Of a stretch of 64,000 nucleotides of DNA, positions 11,027 through 23,024 are shown piece by piece. The notes beneath the pieces are model-generated. The model was not told the origin of the DNA. It saw only the letters and a program-made list of their open reading frames with translations, and ran no database searches. Positions within the stretch are counted from its first letter, which is position 1. Every line of letters starts with the position of its first letter. Made by a program: the position numbers and the translations under genes. Origin of the DNA: Chenopodium formosanum (taxonomy: Eukaryota; Streptophyta; Magnoliopsida; Caryophyllales; Amaranthaceae); assembly GCA_024500155.1 (NCBI GenBank), contig CM044856.1, forward strand, positions 48,980,303 to 49,044,302, written 5' to 3'.

Positions 11027-12928
11027 ATTCTTGGTTATTTAAGGATTTGAGTGATCGGTATTTAGATGAGTGGATGAGACTCAAAAGATTCTTGAATTGT
11101 ATTCCTGCGATTTAATTGGCATTGTTACATATGCATATACTTTTTAGGTTACCTATTTTGCCACAATAGTACGTGTTCTACGTATGTGGCTAGCCCGGGA
11201 GATTTATGCTCTATCAACCCGAAAACGCTCATGGCAATAAGGGTTCATCCGAGTTTTTAAATCCACCCAAACCATGGAGTCGAGTTCGATTTCATCACGT
11301 ACTCGCGAAGCCGCCCGCTGACATACACCCTCAAGGGAGGCTGCCTTGTTAATGCGTCCAAACTCTTAACCATGGTACCCTTTCACACCCAAAAGCTTGA
11401 CCATAGTCGAACATAGAACTTGACTTTAGGTTGCGAACTTCATTGCATCATGCCTGACAATATGCTTATATGTGCATTTTTTTTTATTAAAGTTTTTTAA
11501 TTATTTATATATTTTTTTTCTCTTATCAAACCCTTTTTATTTTTTTATTATTATTAATTTTTTTTTTAGAGTCGAGTCATAGATTTTTTTTTATAAATTT
11601 TTGAGTCACCCGGATTTTTATTCCCGTATACTGCGTAAGAGTCAACTTGTTTTGGTCATATCCGGGGTTCTAGAAAGAGTTACGTGTCTTGCCACATATG
11701 GACCTGTAGCCCGGAGTTTTATCTTTCATTTGAAATTGGTTTCGTCCCAATCATAGTCATAGATCAAAAGTTATAATCGATATACTACAGCCTGTCCAGT
11801 TTAGGTGTCTTTTTAGCGTCAACTTTCTTTTGTTTTATTTTTTTTATTTTATTTTTTTTAAAATTTTTTTTTATATCTTTTTGTGTCAAGCTAGTCTTAG
11901 CCAAGTCCTTTAATCCGTGTCAACTCGTATAGCATAGGATTATAGAATTTTATTTTTATTTATTTATTTATTTTATACCCATGAGTCATAACTCTTCTAG
12001 ATTCCTAGTCCTCTTCCTAGTTTCTTGTGATCGATTTTTGTGCTAACCTTAACATGTGTTCTTTGTCTTTGATTGTGGTTGATCTTATTTATGACTAACG
12101 ATTGACAATGGACCGTTTTCACCTAGTAAATAGCATAAACATTAAAATTGGACAAAATTAATCAAGTTAGTTTGTCTTTTAGTCTTCCATGCTATTTGGT
12201 CATTGGGTCTTTTGTTTTTCACAACGTCCTCATGTCTAGCCATGCGATCATACCACGAGTCTTAATAAACTCACCTGATCTCACATGTTGAGTCATTGCA
12301 CACACTTTGTCTTCGAATAATGCACTATATTGTTTATGATCGTAGACTAGGACCATGCATGCATCGCTTTCCGTCGTAATAAGAATGGGTGGAGTATTCC
12401 CCATTGGTTTTCAAAATTCTTTTATACACTCTTCCTTTCCAATCCGAGTATTGAGTCAATTCATTAAGTGAGCTCATTTTGTTCCATGATACTCGAGTTC
12501 AAGAATCACTAGGCAAGAGTTGGAAGAATAAGGGGAACGTCATTCCTTCCTTCTTTTCTTCCAATCAAAGCATCAGCAATAACAAACTTCTTGTTCCTCT
12601 TGGCGGTAACAAGTAATTCATAAGCAACCATGAAGACTAAGCACAAGAAAAGTTTCCATACAAGATTTCATGCTTTTTTTCTTTCGTTTTTAACCCCTTT
12701 CCACGAATAAGTCTAGCATAGATTCTCCTTATCCTTATGTCTATATGCCATGTTCTATCAATGATCATTTCTTTCCTTCGCTTTCGATCATGTCATTCGC
12801 CAAACAAAAAAAAAAAAAATCAATTGCCGAACTAAACACAAGGTACACCAATGATTTGAGACACCTTTCCAACCCTGTCATTTCCCATTAACCATTCGAT
12901 CAAGCATACATTCCATTTCTTTATCAAC
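11027..12928 (+). other. Non-coding leader of E1
   Basis: No long frame. The part at about 11600-11820 (cccgtatactgcg..., cctgtccagttt) matches E2 at about 25940-26170 in reverse, so it is a conserved leader of this family and not random filler. The middle is T-rich. 12440-12930 has no feature I recognise. Confidence 0.6.
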
Positions 12929-12971
12929 CACTTCGAGCGACGCCTACAATTTGGCGACTCCACTAGGGACG
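12929..12971 (+). repeat. Second LTR-end/PBS junction inside E1
   Basis: cacttcgagcgacgcctaca followed by atttggcgactccactaggg repeats the true LTR/PBS junction at 10984-11023 almost exactly, but only about 20 bases of LTR are present. It marks an old recombination or template-switch joint within the leader. Confidence 0.75.
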
Positions 12972-13089
12972 TTTGGCCTTCATTTCTTCAACCCACATTC
13001 ACTCAACACTGGGATTGGAAGATTTGTATTTGTATAACATTCAAAGACCAAAAAAAAAAAAAACAACAAAAAAAAAACCAATGTCTAAG

Positions 13090-14340
13090 GGCAAGTGTTC
13101 CAATGTCTTTGATATGAACACGTCTCAAATTGCGTCTCTCATCGAGTGCTTGGTACCGTGCCTGAGAAACATGAATGCTAAGTGAGTGATGGACCGCATG
13201 ATCTGAGATTGCCCACATTGATTCAAAAAAAAAAAAAAAAGTCAAAGCAAAAAGAAATGTTGAAAATAAAACTTGCAAAGTCCAATTGACAATAACACAT
13301 CTTGGGGATTCTCTCGGGTCTTTAGCCTCATACCCCTTTCTTCTTTAAACCATCAACTTAAACACATTATAACACTTGAAAGACCTCTTTTAGGTGTACA
13401 TACACTTGTGCAAAGTTTGGTTAGAGCTACGTTCGGCCTAATTTCTAACGGATACGTAGGCAACCTCATATCGAGGTGCGGCCACATTCATATTCATATC
13501 CATGCATGATCGAGTCAAAAATTATCCAATGCTTACCCCTACCCATTTAGAGCTAGACTTGGGGGCTTGAACCCACATCATTTAGCCTACCCAGCCTAAT
13601 GAGTCATCATCTTTGACTCTTCTCACATCTCTTTCCATCACCATAACCCTTGCAGCCAGCCTTAGTATCACATTCACACACTTCACTCACACATCCATAT
13701 CCATATCAATCATCCTTCCCTTTAAGAGCCCTTATCATGAAATCTTGTTTCAACACTTTGCATGTTTCATCATATTTAAAGATATCATTCATTAGAAGAA
13801 ACATTGTATACTTGCTTAGCTTCCTAACCTGAGCAATATTCATTGTTTCATGCATCGCATAATGTGCTGAGAAACATTTATATATCAATGATTTTTAATC
13901 ATACAAAACATATCGTGCTTAGCTCATTGACCTAAGCAACGATCATTATGCAATAATCACTTCATCTGTATACATGCTTAGCTTCCAGACCTAAGTGACG
14001 TTCAAGATCGTTTCTTTGCACCATAAATGATGATTAGCTCCATGATCTAAGTTCATTCATCGTGTCACATGATGTAATTGTCCTTAGCCTCCTGGCCTAA
14101 GGACATGCATCATGCATACATTACTTTCAAGAAAAGCAATCCAATCCATGCGATTCATTTTGTCTTGCTAAACGAGGAAGTTCAAAACTTCTTTTCTTTT
14201 TTCGCGTCTTTTCTTTTGGGGTAGTTTAAAAAAACTTTTACAAAATTTTCTCATCGAGGGAAGTTAAAAAAAAAAAGTTCAGTTTTCACATCTTTCTTTT
14301 TCGGGAGAAAGTCGGTACCCTCCACTCATGACAAAAATTG
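13090..14340 (+). other. Conserved non-coding block shared with E2
   Basis: It matches E2 at about 21650-22640 in inverse orientation, in the same order. The shared parts are a cgagtgcttggtaccgtgc segment, the ggatacgtaggcaacctcat segment with cgaggtgcggcc, a gagctagacttgggggctt segment and a gggagaaagtcggtaccctc segment. The frames here are short and differ between the copies. The block probably has an RNA or replication role in the element, or marks a deleted common ancestor. Confidence 0.7.
13790..14115 (+). repeat. Diverged repeats with cttag...ctaag hairpins
   Basis: About five units of roughly 55-70 bp. Each has a gcttagctt or ccttagcct arm followed after a few bases by a complementary ctaag arm (for example ccttagcctcctggcctaagg). 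E2 has a matching unit near 21850 (cttaggcggggaggctaag). The arms keep pairing while the units diverge. Confidence 0.55.
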
Positions 14341-14381
14341 ACGAAATTTTTTTTGCTTTCGTATATTCGTTTGCTTGTGTC

Positions 14382-14386
14382 TGCAC

Positions 14387-14441
<55 letters not shown>
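14382..14441 (+). repeat. (CA)n microsatellite
   Basis: A run of alternating c and a, with one tata interruption near its start. It makes long artificial frames of His-Thr repeats. Confidence 0.95.
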
Positions 14442-14442
<1 letters not shown>

Positions 14443-14544
14443 GTCATACACATGTCATGTCACATCAAGTCAAACTTGGTCAAGTCAGTGCTCAAGTCAA
14501 TCACAATATATACGAGTCCGTTGGCAAATTTATTTTTGCAGGTC

Positions 14545-14975
14545 TCATCTACAACCCACGTTCGGGGACAAGCGAACCAACTACAACCCACGTCAAGGGA
14601 CAAGCGGACCATCTACAAGCGGACCATCTGCAACCCACATCCGGGGACAAGCGGACCATCTACAGCCCATGTCCGGGGACAAGCGGACCATATACAGCCC
14701 ACGCTCGGGGACAAGCGGACCATCTACAGCCCACGTCCGGTGACAAGCGGACCATCTACAGCCCACGTCCGGGGACAAGCGGACCATCTACAGCCCACGT
14801 CCGGGGACAAGCGGACCATCTACAACCCACATCTGGGGATAAACTGACCATCTACAGCCCACATCCGGGGTCAAGCGGACCATCTACAACCCACGTTTGG
14901 GGACAAGCGAACCAACCACAGCCCACGTCCGAGGGAAGCGGACCATCTACAACCCACGTTTGGGGACAATCAAAC
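14545..14975 (+). repeat. 32-bp tandem array in E1
   Basis: About thirteen copies of a 32-base unit built around ggggacaagcggaccatc and tacagcccacgtcc, with a few shortened units. The unit length is not a multiple of three, yet all three forward frames are open across it, so translations of it carry no weight. A single unit-like sequence survives in E4 near 56935-56950. Confidence 0.9.
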
Positions 14976-15029
14976 CACCATCATTTCATGACGCAAGGTT
15001 CTCGATACACAAAGACTTGCAATCTCATC

Positions 15030-15330
15030 ATCTGTCGACTTTCCTCAAGCATGGAAAGTATTATCCGGTGGATTTCTTCAAGCGTAGAAAACCGCCAAAT
15101 TCCTTTACCGACTTTCCTCAAGCATGGAAAGCATTATCGGTGGATATCTTCAAGCATAGAAAAACGCCATAATCATATGTCGACTTTCCTCAAGCATGGA
15201 AAGTGTCATCCGGTAGGTTTCTTCAGGCTTAGAAAGCTACTAAACTCATATGTCGGCTTTCCTCAAGCATGAAAGCATTTTAACAAACGTCATCCGGTGG
15301 ATTCCTTCAAGCATAGGAAAAAACCAAACT
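15030..15330 (+). repeat. ~73-bp tandem array next to the 3' LTR of E1
   Basis: Units begin cgactttcctcaagcatgg at about 15035, 15109, 15181 and 15254, each followed by tccggtggatttcttcaagc-type sequence. E4 has the same array in reverse at about 56500-56905. It is therefore an ancestral component of this lineage, next to the polypurine tract. Confidence 0.88.
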
Positions 15331-15520
15331 CATTTGTCACCGATACACTGGTGTCATATACGCATTCTATGCCTTTACTCTTTTATCTGTAGAACTAACA
15401 TTTTTCTGCAGGTATCAGCGTATATAGGGTGATTTAGGATCGCAAAACGTCTTAAATCATTCTCCGTCTTTATCGACTACTTTGACTATCGTTTTCGTAA
15501 CTGACGTTTCTACAAACTTA

Positions 15521-15537
15521 GTCAAAGTGGGGGCTTC
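15521..15537 (+). promoter_or_regulatory. Polypurine tract of E1
   Basis: gtcaaagtgggggcttc directly before the TGTAGACACC of the 3' LTR. The same sequence flanks the 3' LTRs of E2 (20083) and E4 (56277) in reverse. Confidence 0.85.
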
Positions 15538-17327
15538 TGTAGACACCTAAAAATGTCTCCCCAAAACCAAACCCGATGATGAACAACCTTTCACCGCCAT
15601 TATTGGTCGGGTTAAGTATTTAATCTTGGAGTGCTTAAATCCATATTTCCATTTCATAAAACCAACCAAACTTCTATCCCATTTTCCCAAACCGAACCTA
15701 AGTCCACCTTGCCTACGACCCAATGATCATGTGGAGGGTCCAAATTATTTGATCCAATTTCTAAACCAATTAGGATTAATTAGTAGCTTCTATAAGTTTC
15801 TAAAAGATTTTAATTATTCATTTTTGAAAAGATAAGATTAAAGAGTTTAAAATTGAATAGAACTCCTTTTTTTTAAAGTCCTAATTCTATCCGAATTGAA
15901 AGACGTTCAAAGATAGACATATATGAATTTCGTGCCTCATATTTTTTATATAAATTTTATATGGTTGGATATCCTTTGAAATTATCTTTTCAAAGATATA
16001 TTATAATATCAATTCCGTGCTATAACGGAAAAGATATGAATAAAATGTCAAACTTTATCCAAAACTAACACCGTCTCACTATTTCGGCTATATCTTTTGT
16101 TCTACAAAATTTGATTCTAATTTGGTTAGAAAGAAGACTTCAAGAGCTTTCCAACGATATCTTATTCATCTTATTCCGATTTCTGGATCAAAAGATATGA
16201 TAAAAAAAACGCTAAAACTGCTGTTTATCGCAAGAGTTTTAATCCGATTCGAACTCGGTCTTTTCTTGATTCTTCGACCCTCTTTTTTCCCTATAAATAG
16301 AGGTCATATCACCCCTTTTTTAAGAATCAACAATATTGATCATCAAATCATTCTCTTCTCCCTCTTTAGCCTAAATACTAGCCACCCTATTCTCTCATAA
16401 TACTTCACCTAAGCACTCCAAGGAGTCCATACAATACCCAAATTAGTTCTATACTTAAACCAAGGCGTGAAAGGTATAATTGACTGAGGGTTCGGACCAA
16501 ATCAAATCTACCTTTATTTAATTTATTTTTCAATTTGATTTATATTTTTTTTTTATTGAAGCTACTAACAGTTTATTCATGATGTAGCAATTCAAGGAAA
16601 CGCGGAAAGTGAGTGATTGATTAACTTAATTACTCTTAATTTTATTTATATTGCTAGTATCATGATTAGGTTATTTTATGATTTGATTTGACTAACGCTA
16701 TTATTGTTGAATTGCTTCCAATATTAATGTTTATTTTTTTATATTTATTGATCACCATATTGCCTGTTTAAAGGGAATATGTAATTGAAAATCACTCCTA
16801 ATAAGATAATTTGGACAACTGGTTTAGGATCCTTTTTAATCTTTCTTTTTTAATTAAAGTGATCACAAATATTTTAGAATTATATGTTGCATTAATATTC
16901 AACCAATTTAGCTTAATAATAGTTTGGAGCAAATTGAATATTTTGTTTGTATGCCTTTGAGATCGCAGGAATCACTTTTCACTATAAGAATCGAGTAGAG
17001 GCCAATACAGGCGAATGTGACCCCATGACTCACTTCGTACCATCATCAACGATCCTCTTTTTGTGGTTCTGAACCATATGGAGTTAGTAATCTCATGGAT
17101 TATGAATGGGGTGTAACCTTCACGGGTCAATCGTTGATGCCTATCGTTGTCCCTTTATTTGTGGTTGCCTTTTATGATCCGTGAACGATTTACAAGTTCC
17201 TTAAAAACTTGTTGGCGGATCTCTACTTTCCTTGTCCCTAATCGTATACGTCAATTCCCACTTCCTAAGAGTGCCAAGCATATTCACCACATGCTTTTAC
17301 GTAGCCGCACTTCGAACGACGCCTACA
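15538..17327 (+). repeat. 3' LTR of E1
   Basis: 1790 bp, ends TGTAGACACC...GCCTACA, TATA box at 16292-16300. It differs from the 5' LTR by many substitutions and a deletion of about 260 bp, so E1 is old compared with E3. Confidence 0.9.
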
Positions 17328-17332
17328 TTCCC
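17328..17332. repeat. Right target-site duplication of E1
   Basis: TTCCC, matching 8949-8953. Confidence 0.85.
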
Positions 17333-18180
17333 CCTTCTTCTTCTTCTTCTTATTTTCTTCTTTTTCCTTTTGATCCCTCTTCTTCTTTCTTTTGGCATCT
17401 CCCTTCTCACTTGCGTGCAGAAATCTTGTTACACGTTCTTATCTTGTCATTTGCCTACCGTTTATCTTAGGAAATGGGTAGTAGTGCATTTGACAAGCTC
17501 TTGCGTGCGTTGAATTATTATTTTCTAGAACGGTCAAGCTTGGACCTTAAGCAAGCCTTTCTTGGGAAGTAACCTGTGCTTTATTGCTTTCATTTCCTTT
17601 TCTTTTTAGAATAGATTTTCTATCATGGAAATGTTTGTGTGCCTTTTCTTAGGTACATGACTTGATGATATACTTTGGTGCATTGGTTTGGATCAAGAAT
17701 CAAGGAAGATTGCCACCACAATTGCTAGCACATGGAAAACAAGTTTCAATTCTTGAGGAAATTAGATTTGAAAGGTAAAGTTGGGTCATTTGCGGGTATT
17801 TACACCCACCTAATATCCGGTAATATCCTTCCTTGCTTTTTCTGAAGTGGATGATGACTTGTTGGACATATGTTGGTTTGATTGGATTGATCTCCTTGTT
17901 TTCCCCGCCCATGGATTATTTGATTTATGTTTGAGTGTAATGTCTCATTCAAGCTTGGGGGAGGGTATTTTATCATGTTTGGTGGGATATTTATTCATAT
18001 ATGCTATGCACCTTTGCATATGCATTTCCATGTTCTATATTTTGAAAAAACTCCAAATAGATTTTTTTTTCTATCAAGGCAAATTTGCAATGTATCTTTG
18101 TTTTGTTCTTGCTTTGGACATAATAATTTTGGACTTTTATAGTTGAATGCTTTTCTTCTTAAATGGTAACAGTGTGCACG
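17333..18180 (+). other. Fragment 2 of Athila-like element A1
   Basis: Continues the pyrimidine-rich tract cut by E1. At about 17540-17575 it holds a diverged form (ccttaagcaagcctttcttgggaagtaacc) of the aacaagcgctt...gggaggcaacc signature seen at 53293-53323 in A2; I know this signature from Athila-type 3' regions. At 17952 caagcttgggggag is another Athila-like motif. No gene is recognisable. Confidence 0.6.
18176..18180. repeat. Left target-site duplication of E2
   Basis: GCACG, repeated at 30703-30707. The perfect match defines E2 even though it contains two nested insertions. Confidence 0.88.
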
Positions 18181-19372
18181 TGTAGGGAATATTGCAAGCA
18201 TTACCCCAAACTTGAACCCCACTGTGATAATACACTTAAGCATGGTGGCGTCCAAAGGGAAGGAAGCTAGAGGAAAAGAGTCTCCAACAAGTTTTAGGAA
18301 CTTGTAAACCGTTTACAGGGTGAAGGTTACACCGCGTAACGATCCAGGAGATCGTTAACTCCAATAGGTCTGGAACCCAGACTGAAAGTTCGGGGATGAA
18401 GGTACAAATCCAACCTAAAAGAGATTGAACCTGCCCTAATAATAGGCCTCTACTTTATTCTTCTCGTATTCATGTGCGCTTTCTGACTAACATGCAATCA
18501 ATAGATTAAACCTAAACCTGTTTATCTATGTTGGTGAAATATTTAATGGAAAAATAAAACTATTATTGGCGATCACTTGAATCATAATCAAATTAACCCT
18601 AAACAAGATTATTAATTATCTTATTAAGCGTGATTACAAGTACAAATTCCTTATAAACATGCATAAAAGACGTGATCAAGCAATAACAATAAATATATCA
18701 AGCCACATCAATCATAATAACAATATTCATAATTATAATCAATAATAATGTTAAAGCATAATAGCAAGATCCTAGGCATGATGCTAACAAGATTAATAAC
18801 AAACCCTAGCATGTCACTAAGCATCAAAGATCAAATATATAGCCCTAACATGATACTAACATGGATATTAGGAAAGACAATAAAAGGCATCATAGAAATC
18901 ATAATTGACATTATATTCTTTACCCTAAACATGATACTAGGAACTTATTGTTGTCACCCTAAACATCAAATTAAGAAAAGCATCCTAACATGATACTAGG
19001 AATCAAAGTAACAGCCTAGACATGATTTCTATATCATAATATCAATTAAACAATTACAGTACTTACTTGGATGCCTTGTACTTCTTTCTAATAACAAAAT
19101 ACACGCGTTAGTAACTTCAAGAAAAATAATAAAACAAAATATTAAATTAAATAATTATTAAGAAAGTTTAGACTAGATTTGGGACCAAACCCTCAGAAAT
19201 CAAACCATTCACGTCTAGGGCAAAGGCAACTTTGAATTTGGAAAGATGTTTCTAGAATTTGCGAATGCGGAATTTTGTATTTGAGAAAAGGCTAGATTAG
19301 AAAAGAGAGTGAGAGAGTATATCAAGAATTTCTTGATGAGAGTTGGTGATTGAAAACGGAGGTTTTATGAGG

Positions 19373-19381
19373 CTATTTATA
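19373..19381 (-). promoter_or_regulatory. TATA box of LTR A
   Basis: Reads tataaatag on the - strand, in the same context as the E1 LTR TATA box. Confidence 0.6.
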
Positions 19382-19437
19382 ACGAAAATCAGCCGGATAT
19401 GATAAAAAAGAATTAGAGTTTCGAAAAGAGTAAAACA

Positions 19438-19515
19438 CGACGTTGTAGCCAAACACGTCCCTGTCGCCAAATGACACGACGCCAGGCCTATCGCTAGGGG
19501 ACAACCTGTAGTGTG
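19438..19515. repeat. GC word island of the E2 LTR
   Basis: Short words of the tgtcgcc / ggcgaca type and gacgcc, partly self-complementary. The same island occurs in LTR B (27868-27939, continued at 30108-30155) and in the E2 leader (26740-26835). Confidence 0.65.
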
Positions 19516-20082
19516 GCACTGCAGACAGTTTTTCCACGTGTTTTCTTATTTTGATAAAATTTAAGCGCACGAAGGGTAAAACTGTAATTTCCTTAAAAAA
19601 ATTCTTTTATTATAAATAAAACTCTTAAAACTCAATTATCAATGCTAATCACATTAGGATTATAAAGAACCTTCTAGAAGATTCTAGAAGACTATAATCA
19701 ATTATTATTGCATGAGGAATGATAAATCATAATACGCCCTCCTCTAGATCATTGGGCCGCTTATAAAAATCAAACCTGGCCCATTTTAGTAATTTTGTCA
19801 TAACTTCCTCATTTTTCATCGGAATTGGGCTTATAATATATCGTTTGAAAACTCTTTGCAAACCCAATCCAACTACACCATTATTGGACCCTTCCATGGA
19901 CCAAACTCAACTGGATTTGATATTTTCATAAAATAGGTTTTCAAAAACAGAGAGAAAGAAAAGAATTAAAAACTAACCGCAACACTAGACTTTCCACACT
20001 TTCACTTCATTCGATTATGATTCAACGTAAAAGACACTCATCACCAGGTTTGGTTTGTGGGAGACACAAATGGGTGTCTACA

Positions 20083-20101
20083 GAAGCCCCCACTTTGACT
20101 T
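20083..20101 (-). promoter_or_regulatory. Polypurine tract of E2
   Basis: On the - strand it reads agtcaaagtgggggcttc, just before the 3' LTR start at 20082. It is nearly identical to the E1 tract. Confidence 0.85.
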
Positions 20102-20265
20102 AGTTTGGAGAAACACATGTTTTGAAAATAAAAGTCAAAGTATTGATAGGAACAAAGAATGATCCAGAACGTTCTGCGATCCTAAATCATTCTTGTAACG
20201 TCGATACCTGCAAAACTAGTGTTAGTTAAACAGATAAGAGAGTTAAGAAATGCGTATCTTGCATC

Positions 20266-20725
20266 GTCGAGCACACGTCTCTATTGGTAAACGATTTGTT
20301 GCATTGTTGTTGTGACAACCTTCCACAAGCTAGGGAATGCCATCGAAGATAACTTCTGTTGAAATCACCTCCAGTTGTTTGTGACAACCCTCCACAAGCT
20401 AGGGAACGCCATCGATCAATGTTGCTACATCTCGAGCCTTTTTCTTGAATCATAGTGACAACCTTCCAAATCATAGAAAAAGTCGTCGAAGACCGCCTCA
20501 TCACAAACCGCCCTTCTCAAATATTGGTGACAACCTCCACAATCTTAGAGGATGTCTTCGTAGACCGCCCTTCTCGTGGTATCTTCTCTAATCTTAATGA
20601 CAACCTCCACAATCTTAGCGAATGCTGTCGAAGACCGCCCATCTCGTGTTGTCTTCTCAAATCTTTGGTGACAACCTCCACAATCTTAGCGAATGATGTC
20701 GAAAATAAATTTACTTGAAGTCATC
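20266..20725 (-). repeat. ~72-bp tandem array in E2
   Basis: At least six copies of a unit that on the + strand begins gtgacaacctccacaatct and contains gaagaccgccc. Unit starts are near 20310, 20380, 20455, 20528, 20598 and 20669. The array occupies the same place as the arrays of E1 and E4 but has unrelated sequence. Confidence 0.85.
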
Positions 20726-20809
20726 CTCAGTTATTGCGATAATATTCTGAAGAAAATTACCAAAGACCAATGCTTGTCGATCTTTAAACCTCACTTGAAC
20801 TTTGCTTTA

Positions 20810-20925
20810 GCCAGTGCGCCAGCGCTTCTGCTCTTCATGAACCAGTATGTCAGTGCTTTGCTGTTTATGAACCATTGCATTGGTGCCTTTGCGATGAGCC
20901 AATGTTTAGGCGCTTTAAACTAAGT
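20810..20925 (-). repeat. ~30-bp tandem array in E2
   Basis: Three to four diverged units around atgaaccagtatgtcagtgc and atgaaccattgcattggtgc. It lies just inside the 72-bp array. Confidence 0.7.
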
Positions 20926-21639
20926 GAGACGATCTTATGTTAGGTCGATAACTTATTTGCAATTGTAATCAAACCGACTACTTAATCATGTCAAATTGCT
21001 TATAAGGGCTAATTGGCGTACCAAGGAACCCAAAAATTGCTGCACTAGGTCCGCATAATCTAATATGGGGGCCACGCATTGTGTCGCCGCACCAGCACCT
21101 GCTGGAAGACTCTGGCGCCGCACTTTGCTTCTGTTGCCTGGAGACAGCCTTGTCATCTGGCGCTGGAGTTGGGTCTTCCCTATTTTGCTCTTACTGCTAC
21201 TGTTCGTTGCTCGGTTTCGCTTTGAACTTTGAACTTGGTCGTTATCTTTCAACCAAATCCGCTCAAATCTTTTGTAAATTAAAGCTCTTCATCTCTAATT
21301 TACTGATCTATGTAATTTTGCTCAAACTAATTAGAAGAATTTCATGTGTCATATTCGCGGTTTATTTGAAAAAATCCGGGAATGTCCTCGCTTGCTGGGA
21401 TGCACCTTCATTTATATTTTTTATTATAGGACTTTGCTCATCTCTTTCTTTAAAGTTGACCTAAGGCTTAGTGTTGCTTGACTCATTGACTTGACATGAC
21501 TCAAGGTATAAACTTGAACTAATGATGAGTCACTTCGTGTAACTCATGTGTGCATAGAGTTGACTTAATGTGATAACACGACATGGCTAAATATGTACAT
21601 GACTCGTGTGTGCATTGTAATGTGATCGTGCGACTCGAA

Positions 21640-22660
21640 AATGCAAAAAGGCAAAAAATTTCCGTCATTTTTGTTGAGGGTACCGACTTTCTCCCGAAAA
21701 AGAAAGACGCAAAAACAGAAAGAAGTGAAGTTTTTTTTTAAAGTGCACGTTGAATGAGCTTAATCCGTTAACGTTATCTCTCATAGTACAAGGATTGTAA
21801 CATTTTAGACTATCCTAGTTGACTTGATAATGAAAGTATTTAGGTGACTTAGGCGGGGAGGCTAAGTAATTTATACTTTGTGATGCATTGATGATTGATG
21901 TTGATATGACAAAGCATGCTTTAGCGTTGTGTTAAGAAATCATGACAATGGGTCCCTAAGGGAAGTATATTTTTTTCATGTATCTGTGATGTGTGTGATT
22001 GTGACACTAAAGTTAGGCCGCAAGGACTAAGTGTGTGAAAAAATATATTGAAAAGAGTCATATGGTGGTGACTCTTAGGCTAGGTAAGCTAATGATTTAG
22101 GGATCAAGCCCCCAAGTCTAGCTCTAAATGAATAGGGATGAGCACAAGGGATCCCTTGATATGATCATGGTGTGAGTGTATGAATGTGAATATGCATGCA
22201 TTTTTATTACGGCCGCACCTCGATGTGAGGTTGCCTACGTATCCGTTAGGAATCAGGCCGAACGTAGCTCTAGCCGAACCTCGGACAAGTGTGTATACCT
22301 AAAAAAGGTCTTTTGAAGGGTTGTAACGTGGTTAGGCTAAAGATTGAAGACGAAAGAGATAAGGGCTCAAGACCCTCGATAAGCCACCAAGGTGTGCAAC
22401 CTAGCATTTGAATCTTTGTATTCTTGAGTTTTCTCACTTTTGAGCTCTTTCTTTTTTTATGTATATTTTGCTCTCTATTTTGCTTTAGCATTTATTTTAT
22501 TTTTATAAGTGTGGGCAATCTTGATCATGCGGTCTATTACTCACTTGGCATTCATGTTTCTCAAGCACGGTACCGAGCACTCGATAAGAGACGCAATATG
22601 AGATGTGTTCATATCAATGTCATGTTCATGTCAAAGACATTGGAACACTTTCCCTTTTGT
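21640..22660 (-). other. Conserved non-coding block shared with E1
   Basis: The inverse copy of E1 13090-14340, with the same landmarks in the same order. 20930-21640, between the arrays and this block, has no recognisable gene; the frame at 21081-21464 is unsupported. Confidence 0.7.
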
Positions 22661-23024
22661 ACACTTTTATTTATTTTTTGCTTACTTTTTGCTATTTTAA
22701 TCTTTTGAAGTCACTCAAGCTTTTAAAAATTGCATAAATTGCACACTGTCCCATCCCAAGGTTAAGTAGTTGTGGATTGAAGAAAGAAAGGTTATATATC
22801 TCAAATCTTGTCGTTGATGGTATTTGCAATTTGCTTTATCATCACTCGCTCTTCTTGCTAGAAGGAGGTATAGGAAGCTTGTTATTATCGATCAAATGTT
22901 GGATAGCCTCTTTTAGCTTCCAACAACTCTCAATAGTATGACCCCTGCCTTGATGGTATTTGCAATGTGCATCTGGATTCCAACTAGGCAATCTCTTTTC
23001 ACAACACGAAAACAGCTTAATTAC

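Larger units (their letters stand above)
8954..17327 (+). mobile_element. E1: non-autonomous Tat/Ogre-type LTR retrotransposon
   Basis: A complete 8.4-kb element with LTRs at 8954-11003 and 15538-17327, a primer binding site after the 5' LTR, a polypurine tract before the 3' LTR and a TTCCC target duplication. The LTR ends are TGTAGACACC...GCCTACA, with TGTAG/CTACA inverted tips. The 4.5-kb interior has no gag, protease, RT or integrase motif in any frame. It instead holds a leader, a second PBS junction, hairpin-like repeats, a (CA)n tract and two tandem arrays. Its LTRs match E4 at 54593-56276 and its leader and 3' blocks match E2 in inverse orientation. It therefore needs enzymes in trans; an E4-like partner is the best candidate. 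Confidence 0.9.
18181..20082 (-). repeat. 3' LTR of E2 (copy A)
   Basis: 1902 bp. On the - strand it starts TGTAGACACC at 20082 and ends CCCTACA at 18181. A reverse TATA box lies at 19373-19381 and a GC word island at 19438-19515. Copy B lacks about 545 bp present here (about 18828-19370). Confidence 0.9.

Noticed and set aside
14545..14975. Array with regular spacing, considered as CRISPR
   Set aside because: Units are directly adjacent tandem repeats with no unique spacers, and the sequence is a plant retrotransposon.
14328..15272. 314-codon frame in E1 with His-Thr and Pro-Thr-Ser repeats
   Set aside because: It is the translation of a (CA)n tract followed by the 32-bp and 73-bp arrays; all three frames are open there.
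9886..16400. Similar short frames at 9886-10077 and 16122-16400
   Set aside because: Their similarity is explained by the two being copies of one LTR, not by protein conservation.
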